Assembly: GCA_031556375.1 (NCBI GenBank)
Contig: JAVBTA010000026.1
Location: 1 to 26,473 of the forward strand
DNA from: BNXB01 sp031556375
GTDB lineage: Bacteria > Bacteroidota > Bacteroidia > Bacteroidales > Azobacteroidaceae
DNA length: 26,473 bases
Direction of reading: 5' to 3'
Made by a program: the position numbers and the translations under genes. Shown here in pieces: positions 1 to 9,469 of the stretch (positions within the stretch are counted from its first letter, which is position 1; each line of letters begins with the position of its first letter). Below the pieces are notes generated by a model. It saw nothing but the letters and a program-made list of their open reading frames with translations, had not been told where the DNA came from and did not search any database.

Positions 1-1
1 T

Positions 2-199
2 GCAAACCATGGCGCGATCAGCTATGGCCATATCGGAGCCGACCTGATCAGCTTGGCTGCAGCATTGCGTATCCCGGTTTGTATGCACAATGTGGAGGAA
101 GAAAAGATATTCCGTCCATCCGCTTGGTCGGCGTTCGGATCGGATCCGGAGGGTTGCGATTACAGAGCTTGTAATGCTTATGGTGCTATATATAAATAA
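2..199 (+). CDS. fucI: L-fucose isomerase / D-arabinose isomerase, C-terminal part (5' end outside window)
   Basis: Only the last 65 codons are present, open from the window edge and ending at TAA. The peptide matches what I recall of the FucI C-terminus: an NHGAISYGHIGADLISLA segment, then LRIPVCMHN, a FRPSAW segment, and an ending with DYRAC...YGAIYK, close to the E. coli ending DYRACQNYGPLYKR. The His of the NHG motif corresponds to the Mn-ligand His528 of E. coli FucI. The enzyme is cytoplasmic and interconverts L-fucose and L-fuculose; it also converts D-arabinose to D-ribulose. It stops 25 bp before susC on the same strand, so it is probably co-transcribed with the PUL. With a ribulokinase downstream and no fuculose kinase or aldolase in view, the D-arabinose role is attractive, but L-fucose cannot be excluded. 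Confidence 0.8.
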   Translation, partial: ANHGAISYGHIGADLISLAAALRIPVCMHNVEEEKIFRPSAWSAFGSDPEGCDYRACNAYGAIYK

Positions 200-224
200 T
201 TTTTTGACTATTAAACTAATCTGT

Positions 225-3200
225 ATGAGAAATTCATTTTTAATTTTTCTGAGCTTTTTTCTGATGTGCAGCACTTCTGTTTTTGCACAACAGGATGTAG
301 TGAAGGGAATTGTAATCGATGCATCTGATAATTCCGAATTAATGGGTGCACTCGTAAAAGTAAAAGGGACTTCGGTTTCTGCCATGACAGGCAATGATGG
401 TAGGTATACCATTGTGGCCAAATCTGGAGATGTACTCGTATTCTCGTATGTGGGAATGGAAACCATGGAAATAGCTGTCAAAAACAACATGACAATCGAT
501 GTGAAACTTCAGGCAAATTCAGAACTGGATGAAGTTGTCGTTATTGGCTATGGACAGGTTAAAAAACGGGATTTGACAGGGTCTGTAGGTAGTTTGAATA
601 CGAAAGATGTATTAAAGACCAACCCGGTAAGTATCAACCAGGCTTTACAAGGACGTATTGCCGGTGTAAATGTAATACAAACCGATGGATCTCCCGGATC
701 TGCGATAAGTATAGAAGTACGGGGTGCAAACTCTTTCACTTCCAATACAGAACCTTTATTCGTTATTGATGGTATCCCGTTCGACGCTCCGGCAAAAGCT
801 CCGGGAGGTGGTGGCGGTCGCCCGTCAAACGCAATGTCTTTCCTCAATCCTCAGGATATTGAGTCGTTAGAAGTTCTGAAAGACGCCTCTGCAACAGCAA
901 TTTATGGTTCCAGAGGTGCAAATGGTGTAGTTCTTATTACAACCAAAAGAGGTAAAATGGGACAGGATCAGATCCAGATCGGCGCAAACTATACTATATC
1001 TGAGTTCAGAAATAACGTGGAATTTCTGGATGGACATGATTATGCCGTTTATGCAAATGAAAGGAGAAGAAATCACCAGACTTATGAAGGATATGTTTAT
1101 TATGGCCCTGAGTTCGGAGGACAATGGACATGGGATAAAGTAAAAGGATATTACACCTACAACCCATCTCCTCAAGACTTTAAAGATGGTTATATGAATG
1201 GTGGGACTAAATGGCTGGATGAAATTGTACAACAAAATTTCAGTCAGGAATATACTCTCAATTATTCAGGAGCAAGCGAAAAAGGCGACTATTATGTATC
1301 AGGGGGCTTACTCGACCAACAGGGTACATTATATGGCACCGGTTATTCAAGGGCATCCCTGAGGTCTAATATCAACCGGAATATACGTAGTTTCATGAAG
1401 GTAGGAACGAATATCAATTTTACGGCTTCTAAAACTAATTTTGCCGTAGCAAACTGGGAATCTGATAATATTATTCGTGACGCCCTTTATTATGCACCTA
1501 CAGCTCCTGTTTTTGATCCGATTACTATGGACCCGAATAATGAAAGATATGAATTCGGAACAAACCCTTATCTGGGAGTACGGGAATTACAGGATCATAC
1601 CACGGGTAAAAATATTACTCTGAGCGCATATCTGTTAATTGACTTTTCGAAATATCTTCAATTGAAACAAACTTTCGGATATGGTTATAATTATTCTGAA
1701 AGAGAGGTATATTACACCCGGAAAACGAGAACCGGATATCAAAATAACGGTGAAGGTTCCCAGGCCGATTACTGGAATGATAATATCTCAAGCGAAACGT
1801 TGTTGACTTTTAATAAGAAATTTAATGAAAATCATTATTTAAATGCTATCGGAGCTTTTACTTATGAAGAGTTTAATAATGGAAACAAGGGAATGAGGGG
1901 TACTGATTTTCCGAACGACTTCCTGTTGATGTATAATATGGGAACCTCTATGAATCCGTTAACGAAAGAGTTGTGGAGTGGAAGAGGACGTTCAAATATC
2001 ATTTCCTACCTGGCACGTGTCAATTATACCTTGAAAGATCGTTATTTGTTTACGGTATCCGGTCGGGTGGATGGTTCCAGCAGATTTGCTCAGGGCAATA
2101 AATATGCGGATTTTTATTCGTTTGCATTTGCATGGAGAGCTTCTGAGGAAGCATTTATCAAGAACCTGAATATTTTTAGCATGTTGAAACCCCGTTTCAG
2201 TTTCGGACAGACCGGAAATCAATCCATCCCGAATTATCAGACTCAGGAGGTATTGGTACCTTCCCATGTCGCGATAGGATCAACAGTGCTGCCCGGATAT
2301 GCAGAAGACCCATGGAAAGGACCTTTGAATAAGAATCTGTTATGGGAAACAACTGATCAGACAAACCTCGGTATTGATATGGGATTCTTTAGTAACAGAC
2401 TGAATTTCACTGCCGATTTATATTACAAAAAGACAACAGATCTGCTTCAGTTTGTGTCACTTCCTCCAAGTTCAGGATACCAACGTATTATGAATAATTC
2501 CGGATGTGTCATCAATAAGGGATTGGAACTTAGTCTGCAAGCTCAAATTCTCGTAAAGACTCCTGTTAAGTGGGACATAAATGCGAATATTGCATGGAAT
2601 AGAAATGAGATCGGCGAATTAGAAGGCGATCAATATGCATTAGGATTATATTACGGCCTGGATCAGGTGTTTTTACAAAGAAACGGTTATCCGATAGGAA
2701 CCATTTTCGGTTATGTAAGTGACGGTTTTTATGATAACGAAGCCGAAGTCAGAGCAGACCGGGCAAATCAACGACCGGACATGACTGATGCCGGAAGATT
2801 AGCCTTAATCGGAGAAGAAAAATATAAAGATCTGGATGGAGATGGTTCTATTACCACATTAGACAGAACAATTATCGGAGATGCCAGTCCGGATTACCAA
2901 TTCGGGATTACCAATAATTTCAGTTGGAAAAATTTAACTTTCAGCTTCTTTATTCAGGGTAGTATGGGCGCCGATATCGTTAATCTCAACTTATACCGGA
3001 ATGTACCAATGCTGAGATGGGGTAATATTCCGAAATTTGCTTTTGAAGGCCGCTGGACTCCGGATCGCACAACAGAAGCAAGTTTTCCTAAACCAAGCAA
3101 CACTTATAACCGGGTATTTAAATTTACAGATAGATTTGTGGAAGATGCTTCATACATTAAACTGAGAAATATTAATATCGGATACAACTTCCGTAATCCG

Positions 3201-3383
3201 GTTTCATTCATTTCTAATATTCAATTGTTCGCGAACGCTTCGAACCTATGGACCTGGACCAAATACAGCTGGTTTGATCCGGATGTGAATTCTTTTGGAT
3301 CAGACGCTTCCCGCAGGGGTGTTGACTATACCACATATCCTTCTCCTGTTTCGGTAGCTTTAGGAGCAAGGATTACATTTTAA
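225..3383 (+). CDS. SusC/RagA-family TonB-dependent outer-membrane glycan transporter
   Basis: 1052 residues, the usual size for SusC. I chose the ATG at 225 because it begins a clean signal peptide (MRNSFLIFL... ending SVFA before QQD); an upstream in-frame ATG at 90 would run through the fucI end. The domains are: a carboxypeptidase-regulatory-like beta-sandwich (about residues 25-95), a TonB-box-like DEVVVIGYG segment at about 101-109, a plug domain with the SusC signature around ATAIYGSRGANGVVLI, then the beta-barrel ending in an aromatic strand (GARITF). A DLDGDG loop in the C-terminal half is common in this family. It forms the gated pore that works with the SusD lid just downstream to bring oligosaccharides into the periplasm using TonB energy. 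Its substrate is inferred only from the mannanases downstream. Confidence 0.97.
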   Translation: MRNSFLIFLSFFLMCSTSVFAQQDVVKGIVIDASDNSELMGALVKVKGTSVSAMTGNDGRYTIVAKSGDVLVFSYVGMETMEIAVKNNMTIDVKLQANSELDEVVVIGYGQVKKRDLTGSVGSLNTKDVLKTNPVSINQALQGRIAGVNVIQTDGSPGSAISIEVRGANSFTSNTEPLFVIDGIPFDAPAKAPGGGGGRPSNAMSFLNPQDIESLEVLKDASATAIYGSRGANGVVLITTKRGKMGQDQIQIGANYTISEFRNNVEFLDGHDYAVYANERRRNHQTYEGYVYYGPEFGGQWTWDKVKGYYTYNPSPQDFKDGYMNGGTKWLDEIVQQNFSQEYTLNYSGASEKGDYYVSGGLLDQQGTLYGTGYSRASLRSNINRNIRSFMKVGTNINFTASKTNFAVANWESDNIIRDALYYAPTAPVFDPITMDPNNERYEFGTNPYLGVRELQDHTTGKNITLSAYLLIDFSKYLQLKQTFGYGYNYSEREVYYTRKTRTGYQNNGEGSQADYWNDNISSETLLTFNKKFNENHYLNAIGAFTYEEFNNGNKGMRGTDFPNDFLLMYNMGTSMNPLTKELWSGRGRSNIISYLARVNYTLKDRYLFTVSGRVDGSSRFAQGNKYADFYSFAFAWRASEEAFIKNLNIFSMLKPRFSFGQTGNQSIPNYQTQEVLVPSHVAIGSTVLPGYAEDPWKGPLNKNLLWETTDQTNLGIDMGFFSNRLNFTADLYYKKTTDLLQFVSLPPSSGYQRIMNNSGCVINKGLELSLQAQILVKTPVKWDINANIAWNRNEIGELEGDQYALGLYYGLDQVFLQRNGYPIGTIFGYVSDGFYDNEAEVRADRANQRPDMTDAGRLALIGEEKYKDLDGDGSITTLDRTIIGDASPDYQFGITNNFSWKNLTFSFFIQGSMGADIVNLNLYRNVPMLRWGNIPKFAFEGRWTPDRTTEASFPKPSNTYNRVFKFTDRFVEDASYIKLRNINIGYNFRNPVSFISNIQLFANASNLWTWTKYSWFDPDVNSFGSDASRRGVDYTTYPSPVSVALGARITF

Positions 3384-3412
3384 TTTTGTTTTATGATATT
3401 AAATTTAGGAAT

Positions 3413-5110
3413 ATGAAAAACTTTTTATATATACTGTTGATATCCTGCATGTTTTCTTTTTTATCGTGCGAGGATATTTTAGAGGAAAAAGTATATTCTG
3501 ATATGTTAGCCGGTGTTTTGACCGACTCAGAAGAATCTGCAAACCTATTACTGAACGGGGCTCTTTCTACACTAAACGGAGGAGACTTCTTTCTTTACGG
3601 AAAATATACTTATGTCTCTGAACTAGATTGTGACCATATTACTGCCGGAATCTGGTCCATGAAAGAATATGGATCCGGGAACTTTGCAGGAGATCATAGT
3701 TGGCTGGACAACTGGTGGATCGGACGCTACGCATTAATTCAGAGATGTAATTTCGCTATAGAAAAAATTAGTGAAATGAAAAACCTGAAAGAAGATGAAA
3801 AAAGCAATATGGTAGGACAATTATGGTTCCTTAAAGGCTGGGCTTATTTCGAACTGGTAAAAGCTTATGGTCCTGTTCCTATTTACAAAGAACGGGCTGC
3901 CTCTCCTGATGAATATAATCGACCTCGTAAACCCATATCGGAAGTCTACGATTATTCGATCGAATGTTTAAACAAGGCCGGTGATTTACTGTATGAAAGA
4001 AATAATCCTAATTATAAACTTGGACGGATCTCCAAATATACGGCAAAAACAGTATTGGCACAGGTTTACTGTACTATGGCTTCCGGTTCAATGCCTGCAG
4101 GAACTGAAGTGACAGTAAAAGGTGGCCCGTTATGGAGAAAAGAAAATAATCAATATACTTTAATCGATCAACCGACTTCTTATACACATCAAAAAGAGAA
4201 ACTGGATGGATATGATTTCGATCCTCAGGTATGTTATACCCGTGTGAAGGAATTATGCGACAGCATTATCCGTTTTGGAGGATTCAAATTGTATAATAAC
4301 TATATGGATGTATGGGAAATGTCGAGTCGTAACGGAGCTGAATTTATCTGGCAGTTACAGGCCAATCTGGATATAGCATCTTTAAGGAATCCATTCTCAT
4401 ATGGATTTTATGGCGAGATATATCAAAGTAACGGATATGATCTTTTGAGAGGATGTTATTATGGGATGAACCACCACTGGTACAGGTTATTTGAACACAA
4501 TAAAGATGACCGGGCAAAATACGGTGTAAGACATTTGTATTCAATGCAGCTGATCGGTTGGGACAGCCCGATCAAGGGACAACCCTGGTACTCTTTTTAC
4601 CCGAGAGAAGACAGTTTGAGATTAGCTGAATCTATCCCGGGACAAAAAGATATGGTATTTGAGTGTGGATTGGTACGCTTGACAAAATTCCATGCTGTAA
4701 CAGGAAAAGTAGGTGTTGATCTAGGTGACTATTTTTATCCGTTCCTGAGGTATCCAATTGTTCATCTGATGATGGCTGAAGCTGAAAATGAGCTGGGAAA
4801 CCAGGTTAAAGCGAAAGAACTGGTTGATGTGGTAAGAGCAAGATCAAAAGCCTCGCTTATATCCGGAGAAGTCATGAGCAAACAACAAATCAGATCTTTC
4901 ATCCTGGAAGAAAGATCCCGTGAATTTGCACTTGAAGGAGTCAGAAGATGGGACTTGATAAGATGGGGAATCTATCTACAGGTCATGAATCAGATGGAAA
5001 GCGACAAAGACATAAGAAAATCAAGAGAACGGAAAAATCTTTTATTCCCGTTGCCATTGTCTGAGTTGAACGGAAATTCGGAAATACAAGGTGATAATCC
5101 CGGATGGTAA
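3413..5110 (+). CDS. SusD/RagB-family surface glycan-binding lipoprotein
   Basis: 565 residues. The ATG at 3413 gives a lipoprotein signal peptide with the lipid-anchored Cys at residue 19 (FSFLSC), followed by acidic ED, which fits the surface-export signal of Bacteroidota lipoproteins. A TTG upstream at 3386 is less likely. The family fold is seen in the N-terminal helical region (GQLWFLKGWAYFELVKAYG) and in the C-terminal EERSREFALEGVRRWDLIRWG motif, which is diagnostic for SusD/RagB proteins. It starts 29 bp after susC and forms the hinged lid over that barrel, binding glycan at the cell surface. The ligand is presumably mannan-derived, given the neighbours. Confidence 0.96.
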   Translation: MKNFLYILLISCMFSFLSCEDILEEKVYSDMLAGVLTDSEESANLLLNGALSTLNGGDFFLYGKYTYVSELDCDHITAGIWSMKEYGSGNFAGDHSWLDNWWIGRYALIQRCNFAIEKISEMKNLKEDEKSNMVGQLWFLKGWAYFELVKAYGPVPIYKERAASPDEYNRPRKPISEVYDYSIECLNKAGDLLYERNNPNYKLGRISKYTAKTVLAQVYCTMASGSMPAGTEVTVKGGPLWRKENNQYTLIDQPTSYTHQKEKLDGYDFDPQVCYTRVKELCDSIIRFGGFKLYNNYMDVWEMSSRNGAEFIWQLQANLDIASLRNPFSYGFYGEIYQSNGYDLLRGCYYGMNHHWYRLFEHNKDDRAKYGVRHLYSMQLIGWDSPIKGQPWYSFYPREDSLRLAESIPGQKDMVFECGLVRLTKFHAVTGKVGVDLGDYFYPFLRYPIVHLMMAEAENELGNQVKAKELVDVVRARSKASLISGEVMSKQQIRSFILEERSREFALEGVRRWDLIRWGIYLQVMNQMESDKDIRKSRERKNLLFPLPLSELNGNSEIQGDNPGW

Positions 5111-5131
5111 TTTATAATAATAAATACAATT

Positions 5132-6352
5132 ATGAAAAAGAATATATATTTAATATTATTTTTGGCAGTAACAGTTTTCATGTCCTGTGAGGACAAAGAA
5201 AACTATGGAACTCCGGTTATTGATTCTATTAAACAATCGGTAAAAGTTACGGAAACAGTGAACGGAAATTCTGTGGATGTAATGAGAGACCAGGATATGG
5301 ATCATGGAGAACTGGGTGATTGGATTTTTATTGATGGTTCCAATTTCTATGATGTGAACGAAATCATATTCAATGATGTTCCGGTAAGTATGTCTTCTGC
5401 ATACGTTACTCCAAACCGGATCAGCGTTTGTATTCCTCGTTATGCACCTAAAGAAATCACCAATAAGATAACTGTAACTACGGCTCACGGAATAGCGTCA
5501 AAGGATTTCCCTATAGATATTCCTGTTTTAAGCATTGCCGGATTATTGAATGAGTATGCAAAACCTGGAACTACAGGCTATATTACAGGTGAAAATTTTG
5601 ATATTTATCAACTTGATTCCACTAAAGGAGCCTGGTTGGAGATTGATGGAAAAGAATTAGGTGTAACTATGGTTAATAGCAAACAACTGAGTTTCAAGAT
5701 CCCAAAAGACATGAAACCAGGAGCTGACATCCATATTTATAGAACAGACAAGGAAGGACAATTGGTTGTCGATAAAAAGGTTCCAGGATACTATATGGAT
5801 AGCCGGTACATGTTCTTTGATTTTACAGCTATTCCCGGACATTATAAAATGGAGGTAACTAATGGATTAGGTAAAGTCGGTTATCCGGATTCAATTTCAG
5901 GTAATTATGCTGTGTTTGTCGGAGACTACCCTAGAAATAATTGGGGCGGTAAATGGTACTTTGAAGATGGGATGCCCATTAGAGAATATGCTTGTTTCAA
6001 AGGCAATTACATGGATTTGGTGGGAGACGCTTCCAAATTACAACTGGTTTTTGAAGTAAATGTTCCGAAAGATTGGGCTAATATACCGATGATAATAACA
6101 TATAATGATTACTGGTACCGTTGGAGACCTCATACCGGAGTTTCCTTTAAAACAAGTGACTGGATCACTGTCAGGATACCTTTGAAAGAATTTAAAGATA
6201 AAGAAGGCACCGGAGTTCCATGGAATAAATTTACAGAGGCAATGGCGACAAACTGGGGGGCATGTTACCGGAGAGTGTTGTTAAATGGTCCGACTGATCA
6301 AAATGACATCTTTATCTGTATTGACAATATTCGATTCGCACCTATAGAGTGA
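5132..6352 (+). CDS. IPT/TIG-domain surface glycan-binding lipoprotein (SGBP-B type)
   Basis: 406 residues with a lipoprotein signal (VFMSC, Cys19) followed by EDKE, an acidic surface-export signature. Two Ig-like IPT/TIG repeats follow: about residues 35-130, with GDWIFIDGSNFYDVNEIIFN, and about 131-215, with TGYITGENFDIYQLD. The C-terminal half (about 220-406) is rich in Trp and Tyr (WGGKWYFEDG, YNDYWYRWRPHTG) and ends with IDNIRFAPIE. This resembles the C-terminal glycan-binding domain of xyloglucan-type SGBP-B proteins. It has no catalytic signature. Its place directly after susD is standard for an SGBP that captures polysaccharide on the surface. The family call is firm; the ligand is unknown. 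Confidence 0.88.
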   Translation: MKKNIYLILFLAVTVFMSCEDKENYGTPVIDSIKQSVKVTETVNGNSVDVMRDQDMDHGELGDWIFIDGSNFYDVNEIIFNDVPVSMSSAYVTPNRISVCIPRYAPKEITNKITVTTAHGIASKDFPIDIPVLSIAGLLNEYAKPGTTGYITGENFDIYQLDSTKGAWLEIDGKELGVTMVNSKQLSFKIPKDMKPGADIHIYRTDKEGQLVVDKKVPGYYMDSRYMFFDFTAIPGHYKMEVTNGLGKVGYPDSISGNYAVFVGDYPRNNWGGKWYFEDGMPIREYACFKGNYMDLVGDASKLQLVFEVNVPKDWANIPMIITYNDYWYRWRPHTGVSFKTSDWITVRIPLKEFKDKEGTGVPWNKFTEAMATNWGACYRRVLLNGPTDQNDIFICIDNIRFAPIE

Positions 6353-6386
6353 TTAATTTCATATATTAACGATAAATAATATTAAA

Positions 6387-7265
6387 ATGAAAAAAATATT
6401 TATATTCACACTTACTTTCTTTAGTATATTTTCACTGATGAATTGTGAAGATGACGAAAAGAATGTATTTGAAGATTCTGCCATTGTTGGAAAATGGGAG
6501 TTCGATCATCGGATCAAAAATGGCAAACCGGTCGAGATCGGCCCGGACGAACAATGTATATACGACCAGCTGTATGAATTTCATGCCGATGGTACGGTAA
6601 CATCGAATAACCCCTGTTTGCAATTAGACCGGGCAATTTCGCAAGCTAATTGGAGAATCGACGGAGATAATCTGTCTATTGATTATTATGTAATTCCTTA
6701 TTTGTCGGTAAATCCTTTGATTGTAAGAGCAGAGAAAGATACATTGGTATTACAACAGATGTGGGGAGACAATGAGGTGATTCAGAATGTGTTGAAAAGA
6801 ACAGACAAAACTGTTGTAGATTACGCTGCCGATTTAGCAGGAAACTATACAGGCTGGATGAATTACTCAGATTCTGTTATTACAAATACTGCACGGGGAG
6901 ACTCCATGATAGTCGATCTTACAGTTGAAAAATCAGGTTGGAGTACAATCAATATCACCTATAAAAATATCAATGTTTTTGGTTTGCCCCGTACTGTAGA
7001 GGTTGATGGTATTCAAGCCTATAAGAAAGGAAACGACAGGTTATTCGCATTAGATCAGACATTAGGATCCAACATGTTGAATCTGAGTCAGGACAGTATT
7101 TTTAACATTCGCAACAATGGGTATCGCAGTAGTTTGAATACTGATTCTATCTATTTGGATCTGAATTTTACAAGAATAGAGAAACAAGATCCAAATAATG
7201 AAAATTCCCCGACTGTTGAAAATGTTTATCAATTCAATCGATTCAGAGGCTTGATGAAAAGATAA
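6387..7265 (+). CDS. Lipocalin/calycin-like surface lipoprotein of unknown function
   Basis: 292 residues with a lipoprotein signal (SLMNC, Cys20) and a strongly acidic tail EDDEK, suggesting surface display. The N-terminal half (about 30-145) starts IVGKWEFD and has alternating strands and an LQQMWGD segment, typical of lipocalin-like domains in Bacteroidota. The second half (about 150-292) starts LAGNYTGWMNYSDS and includes a VDLTVEKSGWSTINITY strand pair, like the calycin-like beta-barrel domains seen in PUL lipoproteins. No catalytic motif is visible. It follows the SGBP by 34 bp and precedes GH26 by 14 bp, so it is probably an accessory binding protein of the same surface complex. The domain assignments come from overall pattern and are moderate; the function is not known. 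Confidence 0.65.
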   Translation: MKKIFIFTLTFFSIFSLMNCEDDEKNVFEDSAIVGKWEFDHRIKNGKPVEIGPDEQCIYDQLYEFHADGTVTSNNPCLQLDRAISQANWRIDGDNLSIDYYVIPYLSVNPLIVRAEKDTLVLQQMWGDNEVIQNVLKRTDKTVVDYAADLAGNYTGWMNYSDSVITNTARGDSMIVDLTVEKSGWSTINITYKNINVFGLPRTVEVDGIQAYKKGNDRLFALDQTLGSNMLNLSQDSIFNIRNNGYRSSLNTDSIYLDLNFTRIEKQDPNNENSPTVENVYQFNRFRGLMKR

Positions 7266-7279
7266 AAGTAATTAGATTG

Positions 7280-8437
7280 ATGAGATTAAAATTGAAAATT
7301 CTGCTGTCCGCAATCATGCTTTCTACTTTTTGGGGAAACAGCATTTTGAACGCCAAAGAGATCCCTACGGTAGATCCTTCCCTCTCGGGAAGGACTTCCT
7401 CTCTTTGGATGAAAATGCATAAACAGAAAACAGAAGGCATGATGATCGGACAACACGATGGCGTGTGGATGGAAGAAGGAAAAAGCATGAAAGACGGAAA
7501 AAAAATGGTAAGCCATATTTCCAATCTGACAAGGAAACTACCGGCAATCGTTTGTTACGACTTTATGTTTATTACTAATGCTAACAATAAGGAAGGAAGC
7601 TGGCACCGGATCAGGGAACATGAGATCCGGGAAAATATCGTAGCGGCCGACAACCAGGGATTAATCATTACTATGTGTTGGCATTACAACGATCCTTATA
7701 CCCAGAAAACATTTTACACGAAAGAATTACCGACACAAGAACTAAAGAACAAGTCTTTCCGGTCAATTCTGGAAGGAGGCGAAAATCATGAAATTTTCAA
7801 AAAAGACTTGCGTAAAGTCGCCGAATTTTCAAAATCCATTAAAGATAAAGAAGGAAATGCTATCCCATTTATTTTCAGACCCTTTCATGAATTTGACGGG
7901 GAATGGTTCTGGTGGGGAGCCAATTACAATACTCCGGATGAATTCAAATCTGTATGGAAATTCATGGTTCACTATCTGAGGGATAGTATGCAGGTACATA
8001 ATATCCTATATGCTTTTTCTCCTGATATCAGATTCAAAACCAGAGAAGATTATTTATTACGGTATCCGGGTGATGATTATGTCGACGTGTTGGGATTCGA
8101 CGATTATGAGGATTTTAAATATGATCGGAAAAGAAGTCAAATCGCCAAACATAGAATTGAAATCATTGGAGAATTGGCTACAGAAAAAAATAAATTGGCG
8201 GCATTGACCGAAACAGGTTATTTCATTAACAGAAACAACAGCCTAAACCCCAAAGACTTAAATAGAATGAACTATATACTGGATGTCTTAACAGATATGC
8301 ACAGGTATTTATCTTATGCCGTCTTTTGGAGTAACGGAGGAAGTGTTTATTGCGTTCCGGGAAATAAAGACCCTGGGAATGAAGATTTTATCAATTTTTT
8401 GAAACAGGATTTTATTATCCTGAATGAAAAGTATTAA
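7280..8437 (+). CDS. Secreted GH26 beta-mannanase / mannobiohydrolase
   Basis: 385 residues from the ATG at 7280. The signal peptide looks like type I (ends ...SILNA before KEIP), giving a periplasmic enzyme. GH26 hallmarks are clear: the acid/base Glu204 lies in FRPFHEFDGEWFWWG, the nucleophile Glu311 in LTETGYF, with IGQHDG near residue 57, YAFSPD, and RYPGDDYVDVLGFD between them. The family hydrolyses beta-1,4-mannan with retention, and many Bacteroidota periplasmic members release mannobiose. That product would feed the transporter, epimerase and GH130 at the 3' end of this locus, an arrangement known from Bacteroides fragilis. Whether this one is an endo-mannanase or an exo-mannobiohydrolase cannot be read from the sequence. 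It has no extra binding module. Confidence 0.93.
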   Translation: MRLKLKILLSAIMLSTFWGNSILNAKEIPTVDPSLSGRTSSLWMKMHKQKTEGMMIGQHDGVWMEEGKSMKDGKKMVSHISNLTRKLPAIVCYDFMFITNANNKEGSWHRIREHEIRENIVAADNQGLIITMCWHYNDPYTQKTFYTKELPTQELKNKSFRSILEGGENHEIFKKDLRKVAEFSKSIKDKEGNAIPFIFRPFHEFDGEWFWWGANYNTPDEFKSVWKFMVHYLRDSMQVHNILYAFSPDIRFKTREDYLLRYPGDDYVDVLGFDDYEDFKYDRKRSQIAKHRIEIIGELATEKNKLAALTETGYFINRNNSLNPKDLNRMNYILDVLTDMHRYLSYAVFWSNGGSVYCVPGNKDPGNEDFINFLKQDFIILNEKY

Positions 8438-8447
8438 AATCATTATT

Positions 8448-9458
8448 ATGATACGAAAATTATTGTGGTTCTGCATCTTTTTCTTTCCGGCATTCTCTTT
8501 TGCAGAAAAACCGTCAGGGATTTCTTTCAAGAAAGAGTATTTTAAAATCGGGACATTTAAAGAAGTGCACGATCCTAAATGGGGAGTAGAAGTCGACCCC
8601 TGGTGTATAAATGATCATACATTTATTTATGATCAGAAAGAGAACAAATGGCATGTCATAGGTATCACTCATGCCCGGAAAATGGATTATATCAGCGATC
8701 CCGGGTTAAACCTCTTACATATTTCTGCCGACAGTTTATTCCAGACTCCATGGAAAATTCATCCTCACACGCTGACCGCCGATTTTAACAACTATAAAGA
8801 GTCTGTATTGTGGGCTCCGCATTGTATTTTCCACAAAGGGACTTACTACATGTATGTTTGTGCAGGCTCACAGGAAGGAGCTCAGGTACATGAATCCTAT
8901 CAAATTAATTTATATACGTCCAAAGACCTGAAATCATGGAAAAGATATGAAGGAAATCCATTGTTTACCGATGGTTTTGATGCCCGGGATCCCATGATAA
9001 TAAAAGATAAGGATCAATGGATCATGTATTATACAGCCAATAGCAAACCAGAGGGAGGGAATCACATTATTGCGTCCTACACAAGTAAAGATTTATTACA
9101 TTGGGAAAACCGGCTAGTGGTATTTACCCATCCGCGAACAGGAACTTTCGGAGGACCGACAGAATCTCCTTTTGTTGTCAGGAGAGGTGATTGGTACTAT
9201 ATGTTTCTTTGCGACGGAGGACATCTGGATGTTTATCGTAGTCAGAATCCGTTTTCATTCAAATACGAAGACATGATTGCGGAAATATCAGATTGCAGGG
9301 CTTCGGAAATCATTCGCGATGCCAACGGAAAAGATTATATCAGCAGTGTAGGCTGGTTTGGTGGAGACTACGGATTAAAAATCGCACCAATAACCTGGAT
9401 GGATGGATTAGACGGGGAATCTACATCTTTGGATAAAAATTATATTTTCGGAAAATAA
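8448..9458 (+). CDS. Secreted five-bladed beta-propeller glycosidase (GH43-like)
   Basis: 336 residues from the ATG at 8448, which directly begins a signal peptide (MIRKLLWFCIFF... ending SFA before EKP). An in-frame ATG at 8424 would overlap GH26 by 14 bp and is the alternative. Repeated blades are visible (YYMYVCAG, WIMYYTANS, WYYMFLCDGG). Candidate catalytic acids sit as expected for the GH43/GH32/GH62/GH117 superfamily: Asp50 and Asp56 in DPWCINDHTF, Asp181 in ARDPMII, and Glu239 in TESPFVV. Such enzymes often remove arabinofuranosyl or other furanosyl units, which fits the GH172 genes that follow. I cannot assign the exact family: it might be an unclassified propeller, or GH130-like. It is an exported glycosidase with high likelihood; substrate unknown. 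Confidence 0.72.
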   Translation: MIRKLLWFCIFFFPAFSFAEKPSGISFKKEYFKIGTFKEVHDPKWGVEVDPWCINDHTFIYDQKENKWHVIGITHARKMDYISDPGLNLLHISADSLFQTPWKIHPHTLTADFNNYKESVLWAPHCIFHKGTYYMYVCAGSQEGAQVHESYQINLYTSKDLKSWKRYEGNPLFTDGFDARDPMIIKDKDQWIMYYTANSKPEGGNHIIASYTSKDLLHWENRLVVFTHPRTGTFGGPTESPFVVRRGDWYYMFLCDGGHLDVYRSQNPFSFKYEDMIAEISDCRASEIIRDANGKDYISSVGWFGGDYGLKIAPITWMDGLDGESTSLDKNYIFGK

Positions 9459-9469
9459 AATATATACAA

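Noticed and set aside
90..224. N-terminal extension of SusC from an ATG at 90
   Set aside because: It overlaps the out-of-frame fucI end, is Arg-rich and not signal-like. The ATG at 225 begins a proper signal peptide.
8424..8447. Upstream ATG for the propeller glycosidase
   Set aside because: It overlaps GH26 and adds MKSIKIII ahead of an already complete signal peptide. It remains possible but is less likely.
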